Source of the DNA: Paracoccus kondratievae
GTDB taxonomy: Bacteria; Pseudomonadota; Alphaproteobacteria; Rhodobacterales; Rhodobacteraceae
NCBI RefSeq assembly: GCF_009301415.1
Contig: NZ_CP045072.1
Coordinates: 2,191,405-2,255,404, forward strand
Direction of reading: 5' to 3'
Length of the DNA stretch: 64,000 bases
Shown here: positions 63,925 through 64,000 of the stretch, piece by piece
Position numbering within the stretch: the stretch's first letter is position 1
How the letters are laid out: every line of letters begins with the position of its first letter
The notes under the pieces: model-generated
Database searches by the model: none
The model's input: only the letters and a program-made list of their open reading frames with translations
What the model was told of the DNA's origin: nothing
Translations under genes and position numbers: made by a program

Positions 63925-64000
63925 ATGGCGCGAAAAAAGGGACGCGAGATCCACGGTTGGCTGATCGTGGACAAGCCTGCGGGCATTGGCTCGACCGATG
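63925..64000 (+). CDS. truB: tRNA pseudouridine-55 synthase (5' end only)
   Basis: Only the first 25 codons are inside the window: ARKKGREIHGWLIVDKPAG with IGSTD following, the N-terminus characteristic of TruB. TruB makes pseudouridine 55 in the T-loop of tRNAs. The start at 63925 overlaps no other gene but lies one base after the stop of the preceding gene. The catalytic Asp lies beyond the right edge. Confidence 0.9.
   Translation, partial: MARKKGREIHGWLIVDKPAGIGSTD

Noticed and set aside
1..64000. tRNA, rRNA, prophage, intact insertion sequence or CRISPR
   Set aside because: Gaps were read for cloverleaf ends, terminal repeats and repeat-spacer structure by eye; none was convincing. A covariance-model scan would be needed for small RNAs.

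Overview
The window is high-GC chromosomal DNA from an alphaproteobacterium of the Rhodobacteraceae, most likely Paracoccus or a close relative. Three things point there: the regB / senC-regA-hvrA redox-control cluster, the alphaproteobacterial gene orders DUF3576-leuS-lptE-holA and addB-addA with a murU-type gene, and a ChvE-GguA-GguB sugar importer. No rRNA, tRNA, CRISPR array, prophage or intact insertion sequence was seen. Genes are densely packed on both strands, often joined by 4-base ATGA/GTGA overlaps.

Layout. 0-5.1 kb: the 5' part of smc (minus, cut by the left edge), an lrgA-lrgB pair and chrA. 5.2-6.4 kb: a small conserved protein and a small GNAT-like acetyltransferase. 6.4-13.9 kb: a sugar operon, chvE-gguA-gguB-dgoK-dgoA-lactonase-mutarotase, led by a LacI-type operator-like palindrome. 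13.9-17.9 kb: an FCD-type GntR regulator facing a minus-strand operon of aldehyde dehydrogenase, SDR and FAH-family genes. 18-24.7 kb: 1-Cys peroxiredoxin, pnp, rpsO, an RTX-repeat protein, a YggS-type PLP protein and a porin. 25-30.8 kb: DUF3576 lipoprotein, leuS, lptE, holA and a flavoprotein that carries a GC-rich palindromic insertion in frame. 30.8-39.4 kb: GST, two MFS transporters, an e(P4)-type phosphatase, an LpcC-like glycosyltransferase, a small GT29 (sialyltransferase-fold) homologue, asd and a DUF4139 protein. 40-45.5 kb: a nucleosidase, a PAS-only protein, and regB divergent from senC-regA-hvrA. 45.5-53.4 kb: HD hydrolase, secB, fxsA, Tim44-like, Smr, an alpha/beta hydrolase, hslVU, a capsule-synthesis-like protein and trxA. 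53.4-64 kb: the addA/addB/nucleotidyltransferase/tsaE-amgK-fusion operon, dapB, rbfA, a NAGPA-type protein and the start of truB.

How the genes work together. The sugar operon encodes uptake of an aldose, interconversion of its anomers, hydrolysis of its lactone, and the last two steps of the De Ley-Doudoroff route to pyruvate and glyceraldehyde-3-phosphate. The sugar dehydrogenase and the sugar-acid dehydratase are not in the operon. The regBA cluster is a global redox switch. The nucleotidyltransferase and AmgK domain fit peptidoglycan recycling.

I did not find a wholly new multi-gene system. The signals most worth pursuing are the palindromic element inside the flavoprotein gene, the small bacterial GT29 protein, the LacI-type operator with no local LacI gene, the PAS-only protein beside regB, and the orphan membrane-anchored RTX protein.
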